A DNA stretch of 64,000 nucleotides from Peribacillus sp. Bi96 (GTDB taxonomy: Bacteria > Bacillota > Bacilli > Bacillales > DSM-1321): contig NZ_CAKKLV010000001.1 of assembly GCF_918698115.1 (NCBI RefSeq), positions 450,297 through 514,296 on the forward strand, in the 5' to 3' direction. The stretch's first letter is position 1. Each line of letters starts with the position of its first letter. This document shows positions 1 through 7,296 of the stretch, in pieces. Below the pieces are notes generated by a model, which did no database searches, was not told where the DNA came from, and saw only the letters and a list, made by a program, of their open reading frames with translations. Made by a program: the position numbers and the translations under genes.

Positions 1-2
1 AA

Positions 3-452
3 AGAGGGATTAAGGGAGTCATTACCGATTTGGATAATACTCTCGTTGAATGGGACAGGCCAACGGCTACCCCTGATTTAATCAAATGGTTCGACAATAT
101 GCGGGACCATGGGATTTTAGTGACGATTGTGTCCAATAATAATGAAAAACGGGTTCGGTCATTTTCCGATCCGCTTCAAATTCCGTTCATTCATCAGGCT
201 AGGAAACCGATGGCAAAAGCTTTTCATAAAGCCCGTAAGACGATGGGACTGAAGTTAGAAGAAACAGTGGTAATCGGCGATCAGTTATTGACGGATGTAT
301 TGGGAGGGAACAGAGGCGGGTTTCATACGATTTTAGTGGTCCCTGTCGCCCAAACCGACGAATTCAGAACGAAAATCAATCGTTATTTTGAAAGAAAGAT
401 CATGGCGTTTTTTAAACGAAAAGGAATGATAAAATGGGAGGATCACAATTGA
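3..452 (+). CDS. yqeG: YqeG family HAD-IIIA phosphatase (5' end outside window)
   Basis: The reading frame is open to the left edge, so the start codon lies upstream of the window. HAD motif I is visible as DLDNTL, with the nucleophile Asp near base 27. A Ser in the VSNN segment forms motif II, the KP segment after IHQAR gives the motif III lysine, and GDQLLTD is motif IV. This is a small type IIIA HAD phosphatase; its substrate is unknown in the family. It is the first visible gene of the yqeG-yqeH-aroE-yhbY-nadD-yqeK-rsfS-yqeM cluster, and its stop codon overlaps the yqeH start, which implies translational coupling. Role in ribosome assembly is inferred only from that linkage. Confidence 0.93.
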   Translation, partial: RGIKGVITDLDNTLVEWDRPTATPDLIKWFDNMRDHGILVTIVSNNNEKRVRSFSDPLQIPFIHQARKPMAKAFHKARKTMGLKLEETVVIGDQLLTDVLGGNRGGFHTILVVPVAQTDEFRTKINRYFERKIMAFFKRKGMIKWEDHN

Positions 453-1558
453 ACAATCATCAAGAATTAGTATGCATCGGGTGTGGCGTGAAGGTCCAGA
501 CGGAAGATCCGAAGGAGTTGGGCTTTGCGCCTCAATCAGCTCTGGAAAAAGAGAGCATCGTTTGTCAGCGCTGCTTTAAATTGAAACATTATAACGAAGT
601 TCAAGATGTATCCTTAACAGACGATGACTTCTTGAAAATCTTGAATAAAGTAGGCGAAACCGATTCCTTAATCGTCAAAATCGTCGATATTTTTGATTTC
701 AATGGAAGCTGGCTTCCGGGCCTACATCGATTTGTTGGAAGAAATGATGTTCTTCTCATTGGTAATAAGGTCGACTTATTGCCTAAATCAGTAAAACCGA
801 ACAAATTGATTAATTGGATGAAGAAATCGTCGAAGGAGCTGGGGCTAAACCCGGTTGATGTCCTGCTTGTCAGTGCAGAAAAGGGAAAGCACGTACTGGA
901 AGCGGCTGATGCGATTGAACGGTATCGCAGAGGAAAGGATGTCTATGTCGTGGGCTGTACGAATGTAGGTAAATCGACTTTCATAAACCGACTTATAAAA
1001 GCAGTGAGTGGAGAAGGTGATATCATTACGACATCCCACTTCCCAGGCACAACTTTGGATATGATTGAGATTCCTTTGGATGATGGACAGGCATTGATCG
1101 ATACACCAGGAATCATTAATCATCATCAAATGGCTCATTATGTGGACAAACGGGATTTCAAGGTGATTATGCCTAAGAAGGAAATCAAACCGAGGGTGTA
1201 TCAATTGAATGAAGGGCAGACGTTATTTTTCGGAGGATTGGCTCGGCTGGATTATGTTTCCGGGGGAAGACGTTCACTGACTTGCTACCTTTCAAATGAA
1301 TTGAACATCCACCGTACGAAATTGGAAAATGCCGATGAATTGTATGAAAATCATGCCGGGGAATTATTGACGCCCCCACGTCCTGATCAAATCGAGGAGT
1401 TTCCGAAGTTGATTCCACATGAATTCTCCTTAAAAGATGGTAAAATGGATATTGTGTTTTCTGGTCTTGGCTGGGTTACGGTCAATGAGCCGGGAGCGAA
1501 AATCGTTGCGCATGTCCCGAAAGGCGTCAATGTGATCGTTCGTAAATCATTAATCTAA
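449..1558 (+). CDS. yqeH: Ribosome biogenesis GTPase YqeH
   Basis: Circularly permuted GTPase needed for small ribosomal subunit assembly in Bacillus. The N-terminus carries a treble-clef zinc finger (CIGC at about residues 9-12 and CQRC near 39-42). The permuted G motifs follow: NKVDLL (G4) first, then GCTNVGKST (G1, P-loop), then DTPG (G3), followed by a C-terminal RNA-binding region. I chose the TTG at 449 because GGGAGG sits about seven bases upstream and TTGA overlaps the yqeG stop; an ATG at 434 is in frame but lies inside the ribosome binding site. Length of 369 residues matches the family. Identification is firm; the start codon is an inference. Confidence 0.96.
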   Translation: MNNHQELVCIGCGVKVQTEDPKELGFAPQSALEKESIVCQRCFKLKHYNEVQDVSLTDDDFLKILNKVGETDSLIVKIVDIFDFNGSWLPGLHRFVGRNDVLLIGNKVDLLPKSVKPNKLINWMKKSSKELGLNPVDVLLVSAEKGKHVLEAADAIERYRRGKDVYVVGCTNVGKSTFINRLIKAVSGEGDIITTSHFPGTTLDMIEIPLDDGQALIDTPGIINHHQMAHYVDKRDFKVIMPKKEIKPRVYQLNEGQTLFFGGLARLDYVSGGRRSLTCYLSNELNIHRTKLENADELYENHAGELLTPPRPDQIEEFPKLIPHEFSLKDGKMDIVFSGLGWVTVNEPGAKIVAHVPKGVNVIVRKSLI

Positions 1559-1580
1559 ATATATAGGGGTCGTCTAGTCT

Positions 1581-2423
1581 ATGAAAAAGATATATGGGGT
1601 AATGGGAGATCCAATTGCACATTCAATGTCACCAGACATTCATAATGATGCATTTGAAAAAGAAAATATAGAAGCGGTTTATCACCATTTTCATGTGACG
1701 AAAGAAGGTTTGGGCGATGCTGTAAAAGGCATGAAAGCCCTTGGTATAGAAGGGTTTAACATCACGATTCCTCATAAGACTTCCATCATTCCGCTCCTTG
1801 ATGAAGTGGATGAACTGGCCCTTGCAATTGGGGCTGTAAATACGGTTGTTAACAAAAATGGTCGATTTATAGGGTATAATACAGACGGAAAAGGATTTTT
1901 CAAATCTTTATGCGATGAAATATCAGGTGACATTAAGGCTAAAAATACGTTAGTGATCGGAGCGGGCGGTGCTGCGCGTGCGATTTATTTTACCCTTGTA
2001 AAAGAAGGGGTAAAGCAAGTTGATATTGCAAATCGGACAAAGGAAAAAGCGGCCGGACTTGTTTCTGATTGCCCATATGATAAAGTATCGAAGGCACTCT
2101 CGATTATCGAAGCGGAAGAAAGCTTATCACAATATGATTTAATCATCCAAACGACTTCTTCTGGGATGAGTCCGGAAGTGGATCATTCACCGTTGAAGAT
2201 CGACCAGCTCAAAACCGGTGCAATCGTCAGCGATATCATCTATAACCCTCTGCAGACCAAGCTGCTGCGTGAAGCGGAGGAAAAAGGGGCGGAAACGCAA
2301 AATGGTTTGGGGATGTTCATCAACCAGGCTGCGCTCGCTTTTGAGATATGGACAGGCATTATGCCGGATACAGCAAGAATGACAGATATTGTCTTGAACA
2401 AACTAGGAGGTAACACATGTTAA
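1581..2423 (+). CDS. aroE: Shikimate dehydrogenase (NADP+)
   Basis: Reduces 3-dehydroshikimate to shikimate with NADPH in the chorismate pathway for aromatic amino acids. The catalytic lysine is in NITIPHKT (about residue 68) and the paired aspartate in GYNTDG (about 103). A glycine-rich Rossmann motif GAGGAAR near residue 127 and the NRT segment about 20 residues later fit NADP binding. The 280-residue length is normal. Its last bases overlap the start of yhbY, so the two are probably translated from one message. Nothing unusual is seen in the active-site residues. Confidence 0.97.
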   Translation: MKKIYGVMGDPIAHSMSPDIHNDAFEKENIEAVYHHFHVTKEGLGDAVKGMKALGIEGFNITIPHKTSIIPLLDEVDELALAIGAVNTVVNKNGRFIGYNTDGKGFFKSLCDEISGDIKAKNTLVIGAGGAARAIYFTLVKEGVKQVDIANRTKEKAAGLVSDCPYDKVSKALSIIEAEESLSQYDLIIQTTSSGMSPEVDHSPLKIDQLKTGAIVSDIIYNPLQTKLLREAEEKGAETQNGLGMFINQAALAFEIWTGIMPDTARMTDIVLNKLGGNTC

Positions 2424-2707
2424 CAGGAAAACAAAAAAGATTCTTACGATCAAAGGCCCATCACCTGAATCCAATTTTTCAAGTTGGTAAAGGCGGAGTC
2501 AATGATAATCTCATCAAGCAAATTGGTGAGGCGCTTGAAGTACGTGAAATAATCAAGGTCAGCATCCTGCAAAACTGTGAAGAGGACCGCAATGATGTGG
2601 GACTTTCTTTATCAAAAGGAGCAAGGGCGGAATTGGTTCAGATTATCGGCAACACAATTGTGCTGTATAAAGAATCAAAAGAAAACAAACAACTTAAATT
2701 ACCTTAA
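2417..2707 (+). CDS. yhbY: Ribosome assembly RNA-binding protein YhbY (CRM domain)
   Basis: A 96-residue single CRM-domain protein (YqeI in B. subtilis naming). The conserved GKGG loop (QVGKGGVND, about residues 22-30) and the LTGKQKRFLRSKAH N-terminus are typical. CRM domains bind RNA, and YhbY associates with pre-50S particles in other bacteria. The gene overlaps aroE by seven bases and is followed by nadD after 11 bases, inside the same operon as yqeH and rsfS, which fits a ribosome-assembly role. Confidence 0.95.
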   Translation: MLTGKQKRFLRSKAHHLNPIFQVGKGGVNDNLIKQIGEALEVREIIKVSILQNCEEDRNDVGLSLSKGARAELVQIIGNTIVLYKESKENKQLKLP

Positions 2708-2718
2708 GGAACCTATCT

Positions 2719-3288
2719 ATGAAAAAAATTGGAATTCTTGGCGGTACATTCAATCCCCCACATATCGGTCATTTAATTATAGCGAATGAAGTGCTGGACG
2801 CTCTTGAGCTAGATGAAATTAGATTCATGCCAAATCATGTTCCTCCTCACAAGGAAAAATCGGAGGAAGTAACTGATATGGACAGGCTGGCAATGTTGGA
2901 AAACGCGATAGCCGGAAACCCATCTTTTTATATTGAGGGTATTGAAATAGAAAGAAAAGGCACATCTTATACGTATGATACGATAAAATTGCTGAAAGAA
3001 CTTGAGCCAACCAATGAGTTCTATTTCATAATTGGCGCAGATATGATTGAGTATTTACCTAATTGGCACCGTATTGAAGAACTGATGGACCTGGTCAATT
3101 TCGTCGGGGTGAAGCGCCCTGGCTATAATGAAAAGACCGTATACCCAATCACGATGGTAAAAGTCCCGCAGATGTTCATATCATCTTCCATGATACGCAG
3201 GAAGTTAAGAACGGGAAAAACCGTGAAATATTTAATAGCAGATCCAGTGGTGAAGTATATTAAAGGGAATGGTTTATATGAATCGTGA
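2719..3288 (+). CDS. nadD: Nicotinate-nucleotide adenylyltransferase
   Basis: Adenylates nicotinate mononucleotide to deamido-NAD, an essential step in NAD synthesis. The nucleotidyltransferase signature GGTFNPPHIGHL (residues 8-19) contains the HxGH-type ATP-binding motif, and the C-terminal SSSMIRRKL segment matches the ISSTxIR phosphate-binding motif. At 189 residues it is full length. The 3' end overlaps the preferred yqeK start by 11 bases, so the pair is probably translationally coupled. Confidence 0.97.
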   Translation: MKKIGILGGTFNPPHIGHLIIANEVLDALELDEIRFMPNHVPPHKEKSEEVTDMDRLAMLENAIAGNPSFYIEGIEIERKGTSYTYDTIKLLKELEPTNEFYFIIGADMIEYLPNWHRIEELMDLVNFVGVKRPGYNEKTVYPITMVKVPQMFISSSMIRRKLRTGKTVKYLIADPVVKYIKGNGLYES

Positions 3289-3850
3289 GAAAGCATTGGC
3301 GCTGGTCAAGGAGCAAATAACCGAGCGCAGGTACATTCATACTTTAGGTGTTGTAGAATCAGCCATTGAACTTGCCGAAATGTATGGAGCTGACGTCAAA
3401 AAAGCGGAACTGGCAGCAATTTTCCATGATTATGCAAAATTTCGTCCGAAAGAGGAAATGGAGCAAATTATAATCTCTGAAAACATGGCGCCGGATTTAC
3501 TCCAATATAATATGGAGTTGTGGCATGCTCCTGTCGGGGCTTATCTCGTGAAAAAGGAAGCAGGTATCACCGACGTTGAAATATTGGATGCGATTGCCTA
3601 TCATACGTCCGGCAGGGTTGGCATGAGCCTATTGGATAAGGTCGTATATCTTGCTGACTATATTGAGCCCGGACGTTCTTTTCCCGGAGTCGATGAAGTC
3701 AGGCAGACTGCCAAGCAAAATTTGGACCATGCTGTCATCCAGGCTTTAAGGAATACAGTTGTTTTTTTAATGAAAAGAAATCAGGCAATTTACCCTGACA
3801 CATTTAAGACATATAATGATTTGATCATGAATTTGAAGGAGAAGATGTAA
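3278..3850 (+). CDS. yqeK: HD-domain diadenosine tetraphosphate hydrolase YqeK
   Basis: HD-superfamily phosphohydrolase of the YqeK family, whose members hydrolyse Ap4A symmetrically to ADP. Metal ligands are visible as the His of RYIHTLGV and the HD pair in IFHDYAKF (about residues 48-54), with further His residues in LWHAPVG and AYHTSGR and an Asp in YLADYIEPGR. I chose the ATG at 3278, nine bases after AAAGGGA, over an in-frame ATG at 3269 that nearly touches that site. The stop codon TAATG overlaps the rsfS start. Confidence 0.94.
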   Translation: MNREKALALVKEQITERRYIHTLGVVESAIELAEMYGADVKKAELAAIFHDYAKFRPKEEMEQIIISENMAPDLLQYNMELWHAPVGAYLVKKEAGITDVEILDAIAYHTSGRVGMSLLDKVVYLADYIEPGRSFPGVDEVRQTAKQNLDHAVIQALRNTVVFLMKRNQAIYPDTFKTYNDLIMNLKEKM

Positions 3851-4206
3851 TGACTGAACGTGAACTTCTTGTAATTGCAGCAAAAGCGGCGGATGATAAA
3901 AGGGCCGAAGATATCGTAGCACTGAACATGCAAGGGATATCCCTTGTCGCGGATTACTTTTTAATCTGTCACGGTAATTCTGAAAAACAAGTTCAAGCCA
4001 TAGCTCGTGAAATGAAGAGCAAAGCTGATGAATCAGGAATCAATGTAAAACGCCTTGAAGGTTTTGACGAAGCGAAATGGGTGCTAGTGGATCTTGGCGA
4101 TGTAGTGGCCCACATTTTCCATAAGGATGAAAGAAACTATTATAACCTCGAACGTTTATGGGGAGATGCACCTTTTGAGGATCTAGAGAGTGAACTGACT
4201 ACATGA
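3850..4206 (+). CDS. rsfS: Ribosomal silencing factor RsfS
   Basis: RsfS/Iojap family protein of 118 residues that binds L14 on the 50S subunit and blocks joining with 30S when nutrients are low. The family signature covers ADYFLICHGNS (about residues 35-45) and the C-terminal GDVVAHIFHKDERNYYNLERLW segment. It overlaps yqeK by one base and yqeM by four, in the usual nadD-yqeK-rsfS-yqeM order of Bacillaceae. Confidence 0.96.
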   Translation: MTERELLVIAAKAADDKRAEDIVALNMQGISLVADYFLICHGNSEKQVQAIAREMKSKADESGINVKRLEGFDEAKWVLVDLGDVVAHIFHKDERNYYNLERLWGDAPFEDLESELTT

Positions 4207-4946
4207 CCTACGAACGCTTTGCCTATGTATACGATGAATTGATGAAGGACGCTCCCTATGAAAAATGGCTGGTGATCCTTACGGCGAAGCTGGAGCAGTA
4301 CGGAATTGACGGAAGGAAGGTCCTGGATTTAGCGTGTGGAACCGGGGAAATGACCGTTGAATTGGCGCAACACGGATTTGAAGTCACGGGCGTGGATTTA
4401 TCGGATGAAATGCTTCTGGTTGCCAATGAAAAAGCGGTCAAGCTTGGATTATCGATTCCTCTTTTCCAACAGAATATGGCAGAACTCGAGGGACTTGGTC
4501 AATTTGACTGTGTCACGATTTTTTGTGATTCGTTGAACTACCTTCGTGACGAAGCGGATATAGTTAAAACGTTTAACCGGGTTCATGAGCATTTGAAGGA
4601 TGGCGGATTATTTTTGTTTGATGTCCATTCCATTTATAAAATGGAAAAAGTCTTTCAAAATCATACGTTTGCGGTCAATGATGAAGAAGTATCTTATATC
4701 TGGGACTGTTTCCCGGGTGAAGAACCTTACAGTGTGGAACATGATTTAAGTTTTTTTGTAAGGGACGATGAAAGTGGTCTGTATGACCGTTTTGATGAGT
4801 TGCATTATCAACGGACCTATCCAGTTGAACAATATAAAAAGTGGCTGCAGCAAGCAGGTTTTACGGTTTCTGAACTACTGGCGGATCTTGAAGAAGCACC
4901 GCTTGTAACGGAAACCGAAAGAATCTTGTTTGTAGCCAGTAAATAA
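4203..4946 (+). CDS. yqeM: Class I SAM-dependent methyltransferase YqeM
   Basis: SAM-binding motif I is VLDLACGTGEM (about residues 40-50), with an acidic motif II at VTGVDLSDEM and the motif IV region CVTIFCDSLNYL. This is a Rossmann-fold methyltransferase whose substrate is not established in Bacillus. The gene starts within the last codons of rsfS and is closed by a strong hairpin terminator, so it is the last gene of the yqeG operon. Confidence 0.92.
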   Translation: MTYERFAYVYDELMKDAPYEKWLVILTAKLEQYGIDGRKVLDLACGTGEMTVELAQHGFEVTGVDLSDEMLLVANEKAVKLGLSIPLFQQNMAELEGLGQFDCVTIFCDSLNYLRDEADIVKTFNRVHEHLKDGGLFLFDVHSIYKMEKVFQNHTFAVNDEEVSYIWDCFPGEEPYSVEHDLSFFVRDDESGLYDRFDELHYQRTYPVEQYKKWLQQAGFTVSELLADLEEAPLVTETERILFVASK

Positions 4947-4947
4947 T

Positions 4948-5014
4948 GAAGAGGTCAAGAATCTCCGTTCGTACATCACGCGTACGAGTGGAGGTCTGAC
5001 CTCTTCTTTTTTTT
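4948..5014 (+). terminator. Rho-independent terminator after yqeM
   Basis: A 10-bp perfect outer stem (GAAGAGGTCA at 4948-4957 with TGACCTCTTC at 4997-5006) is followed by eight T. Inner complementarity (CTCC/GGAG and CGTAC/GTACG) extends the hairpin. Confidence 0.9.
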
Positions 5015-5049
5015 ATATTAAGAAGGAAAATAGATATAGATTACGAATA

Positions 5050-5880
5050 TTAATAAGGATGGCCGAACTGCTTTTCAACTTCGTGAAGATCTTCAGCAAA
5101 CTTTTCATGTGTCGCTTGAAAAAGATGATGGAACATTTCCCCGGTTTCAGCTTCTAAAACCTTGATCCCCTCACCTGTTATTCCACCCTTTACACACACC
5201 TTTTCCTGTAAGGCCGGCAATGTATAAACTCCCTTCCCAAGTAGTTCCCCTAAGCCTATCAGCATGTTCTCAGTCAAAGTCGTAGCGGTTTCCTTGTCTA
5301 TCTTCGTCGTTTGGCAGGCCGCGTCAATAAAAGCTTGTGCTAAATAGCTAAAGAAAGCCGGACCGCAGCTGACGATGTCGGAAGAGACCCGGGTGATATC
5401 ATTTTCAATGATGACCGGTGCCGATATGGCGGATGCCAAATCATATAAAGAAGACTTTGTCTCCACACTGCAGCTTTTTCCAAAGCTTAGTAATGATACC
5501 CCTGAACCCACACGGTTCGTTATGCTAGGGATAAAACGGGCACAAGGGGCACTCACTGCCGATTCAAGCTGAGAGACTGAAAGCGGACTTGTAATGGAGA
5601 TAAGTAGTTGTTCTTTTTTTATATGATGTTTGATGCCCTGTAATAGGCTATCAATTTGTAATGGTTTTACACAGATAAAAATAAAGTCCGCTTGTTGGGC
5701 TATTTCGACTGCGCTTTTTGCAACCTCGATACCTGGGTGCTTTTCTTTCAGCATTAATGCTTTGGAAAGTGTTCGGTTCGTTATCAATAAATCTGCCGGA
5801 TTCAATTTTTTTGCCTCCAGCCAAGCCTCAATTAAGATGGTACCCATATTGCCGGTTCCAATTACACCGATTTTCTTCAA
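5050..5880 (-). CDS. comER: Late competence protein ComER (P5C reductase-like)
   Basis: Pyrroline-5-carboxylate reductase-fold protein of 276 residues with the N-terminal dinucleotide motif GVIGTGNMGTI. It is transcribed divergently from comEA, exactly as comER in B. subtilis, which is why I prefer that name over a proline-biosynthetic ProC. In Bacillus species comER has been tied to sporulation and biofilm control rather than to DNA uptake. The C-terminal segment with GITGEGIKVLE fits the family. Biochemical activity cannot be judged from sequence. Confidence 0.9.
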   Translation of the reverse strand: MKKIGVIGTGNMGTILIEAWLEAKKLNPADLLITNRTLSKALMLKEKHPGIEVAKSAVEIAQQADFIFICVKPLQIDSLLQGIKHHIKKEQLLISITSPLSVSQLESAVSAPCARFIPSITNRVGSGVSLLSFGKSCSVETKSSLYDLASAISAPVIIENDITRVSSDIVSCGPAFFSYLAQAFIDAACQTTKIDKETATTLTENMLIGLGELLGKGVYTLPALQEKVCVKGGITGEGIKVLEAETGEMFHHLFQATHEKFAEDLHEVEKQFGHPY

Positions 5881-5990
5881 TGCCGATCAACTCCTCTCTC
5901 TTAAAGCGATTGATTCTCCTAAAAACACTATGTATTTTTAATCTGTCCTATGACAATGTATTATCCGATATCTAGCAAGGAGGCAAAGAA

Positions 5991-6629
5991 ATGGATGGAA
6001 TTTCAAAAAAGAAAATGGTGATGACAGCCGCTGCAATGGCAACTGTAGTAGCGGCGATTTACTTTTTTTTGCAACCAGGAAAGGATCCGGTTAATCCGCA
6101 GCCGGAAGATATATTTGCCGTTTCTGCAAAAAAGGATGGAATGGAACAAAGTGAAAGTGAAATCGATGAAGAACCTCCTATCATTAAAGTCGATGTAAAA
6201 GGAGCGGTACTGGCCCCAGGCGTATTTACTGCCCAGGCGGGTGACAGGGTAATCGATTTGATTTCGGCTGCGGGCAGTTTTACGGACAGGGCCGATAAGA
6301 ATAAAGTGAATTTTGCCCAAATTGTCGAGGACCAAATGGTCATTTATGTACCGGAAGTAGGTGAAGAAGACGGGGGAATAACGGAGAATATACAAGTCGC
6401 TTCATCTGGCTCTGCTTCACTAGGGACGTCAAGTGGGCAGGTGAACTTGAACACGGCTACCCAGGAAGAGCTGGAGACCCTGACGGGAATTGGACCATCC
6501 AAAGCGGCCGCGATCTTGGAGTATAGGGAAACGGTAGGGAAATTCGAGCAGGTTGATGACTTGAAGAAGGTATCGGGGATCGGCGATAAAACATTTGAAA
6601 GGTTACAGGCTTCCATTTCGGTGAAATGA
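5991..6629 (+). CDS. comEA: Competence DNA receptor ComEA
   Basis: Membrane-anchored double-stranded DNA receptor for transformation. One hydrophobic segment (about residues 8-27) anchors it. A SLBB-like domain follows (VDVKGAVLAPGVF, about 65-77), then a serine/glycine linker. The C-terminus has two helix-hairpin-helix motifs: VNLNTATQEELETLTGIG with GPSKAAAILEYR, and LKKVSGIGDKTFERL. A good ribosome binding site (AAGGAGG) precedes the ATG. It is first in the comE operon ahead of comEB and comEC. Confidence 0.96.
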   Translation: MDGISKKKMVMTAAAMATVVAAIYFFLQPGKDPVNPQPEDIFAVSAKKDGMEQSESEIDEEPPIIKVDVKGAVLAPGVFTAQAGDRVIDLISAAGSFTDRADKNKVNFAQIVEDQMVIYVPEVGEEDGGITENIQVASSGSASLGTSSGQVNLNTATQEELETLTGIGPSKAAAILEYRETVGKFEQVDDLKKVSGIGDKTFERLQASISVK

Positions 6630-6716
6630 ATGATTGAATAGGCTACACAAAAGGACAAGAAGAGGGTAAAATTGAAGAAAATCATTCAACCGAAATAGGG
6701 GATTGGGGATAACAAC

Positions 6717-7277
6717 ATGAACAGAATTAGTTGGGATCAATATTTTATGGCGCAAAGCCATTTATTAGCTTTAAGGAGCACATGCACACGCCTCACTGTC
6801 GGCGCGACGATCGTCAGGGATAACCGAATCATTGCTGGAGGATATAATGGATCCATTGCAGGAGGGACGCACTGTATTGATGAGGGGTGTTATGTCATTG
6901 ATAACCATTGTGTCAGAACGATACATGCCGAAATGAATGCACTATTGCAATGTGCGAAATTCGGGGTGCCTACTGATAAGGCAGAAATATATGTAACGCA
7001 TTTTCCATGCCTTCAATGCTGTAAATCACTCATCCAAGCTGGAATCAAAGCTGTTTATTATGCGGAGGATTACAAAAATCATCCATATGCTCTTGAATTA
7101 TTCAAGCAGGCTGGTGTCAAGACCGAAAAGGTTGAATCGAAAGGGGCCATCGATGTTAACGGAAAAGAAAAACTGGACTTTGTGCATTCATTGCTAGCCC
7201 AACTTAAACATTCAGGAATGGAAAGTGAAGCAGTATTGGAGCTGGAAAGGCAGGCAAAGCAGATATTCGGTAATTAA
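6717..7277 (+). CDS. comEB: dCMP deaminase family protein ComEB
   Basis: Zinc-dependent deaminase with the catalytic HAEMNALLQC motif (His and Glu) and a PCLQCC motif supplying the two zinc cysteines. An extra HC-containing loop (GTHCIDEGC, DNHCVRT) is typical of dCMP deaminases. It would convert dCMP to dUMP for thymidylate synthesis. It is cotranscribed with comEA and comEC but its homologue is dispensable for transformation. Its stop at 7277 lies 19 bases before the chosen comEC start. Confidence 0.95.
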   Translation: MNRISWDQYFMAQSHLLALRSTCTRLTVGATIVRDNRIIAGGYNGSIAGGTHCIDEGCYVIDNHCVRTIHAEMNALLQCAKFGVPTDKAEIYVTHFPCLQCCKSLIQAGIKAVYYAEDYKNHPYALELFKQAGVKTEKVESKGAIDVNGKEKLDFVHSLLAQLKHSGMESEAVLELERQAKQIFGN

Positions 7278-7296
7278 ATTGGACGGGAGGGCAGGC

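Noticed and set aside
5050..5880. Annotation as the proline-biosynthesis enzyme ProC
   Set aside because: The fold is the same, but the divergent position directly before comEA matches comER; proline synthesis cannot be inferred from the fold alone.
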